From: UBA2233 sp002347965 [NCBI: Nitrospirae bacterium UBA2233]
GTDB lineage: Bacteria; UBA2233
DNA: 14,251 bases
Assembly (NCBI GenBank): GCA_002347965.1
Contig: DDYN01000023.1
Coordinates: 1 to 14,251 of the forward strand
Direction: 5' to 3'
Shown here: positions 14,205-14,251 of the stretch, piece by piece
Layout: every line of letters starts with the position of its first letter
Numbering within the stretch: the stretch's first letter is position 1
Notes under the pieces: model-generated
Databases searched by the model: none
Told to the model about the DNA's origin: nothing
The model's input: the letters and a program-made list of their open reading frames with translations, nothing else
Translations under genes and position numbers: made by a program

Positions 14205-14251
14205 ACCCCTGGAAAAATCGAGTCTAGAGGGGTCAGGTCTTGTTTTATGCA
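14205..14251. other. Possible start of a mobile-element-associated sequence (window edge)
   Basis: An imperfect inverted repeat (ACCCCT 14205-14210, AGGGGT 14228-14233) leads into GGGGTCAGGTCTTG. From memory, this string is often found beside REP-associated (Y1/IS200-like) transposase genes in diverse bacteria. No coding part is in view, so this is only a pointer. Confidence 0.2.

Overview
This window reads as chromosomal DNA of a Gram-negative bacterium of moderately high GC. The evidence is an outer-membrane CopB-type protein, a Tat-exported CopA multicopper oxidase, and Shine-Dalgarno starts throughout. The phylum cannot be fixed from the sequence. There are no tRNA, rRNA, CRISPR or complete transposase genes. 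Eleven protein-coding loci fill nearly all of it, and one of them carries a frameshift.

Left part (1-7178, all minus strand; transcription runs from high to low coordinates). The order of transcription is: a frameshifted YfcG/YghU-type glutathione S-transferase, a small tandem-CDGSH iron-sulfur protein, a DoxX-family membrane protein, an aldo/keto reductase, a short-chain dehydrogenase (SDR), a D-2-hydroxyacid dehydrogenase, an amidase-signature hydrolase, and the start of a membrane-bound proton-translocating pyrophosphatase (hppA, cut by the window edge). The three oxidoreductases are packed with 10-11 nt gaps, so they are almost certainly co-translated. Much of this run looks like redox or electrophile metabolism, but no specific pathway can be proven. 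The SDR has lost two of its four usual catalytic residues. hppA has a good sigma70-like promoter of its own.

Middle (7179-10287). A divergent intergenic region holds a composite palindromic repeat and then an AT-rich promoter-like stretch. After it comes copA-copB on the plus strand (ATGA overlap), a periplasmic copper oxidase plus outer-membrane copper protein. A second copy of the palindromic repeat lies after copB. There it is sandwiched between two copies of a promoter/leader sequence that leads into the next gene.

Right part (10288-14251, plus strand). A large stressosome-like sensor follows, with four PAS domains, a coiled coil and an RsbR-type STAS domain, but no RsbS or RsbT partner in view. 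Next is an AMP-forming short-chain acyl-CoA synthetase of the acetyl/propionyl-CoA synthetase family, and then a strong hairpin. The last ~45 bases may begin another mobile-element-associated sequence.

I found no clearly new multi-gene system. The most unusual items are the structured repeat family and its duplicated leader in front of the PAS-STAS gene, the 4xPAS-STAS sensor itself, the catalytically degenerate SDR inside a tight redox operon, and the CDGSH gene whose two iron-sulfur motifs are almost identical at DNA level.
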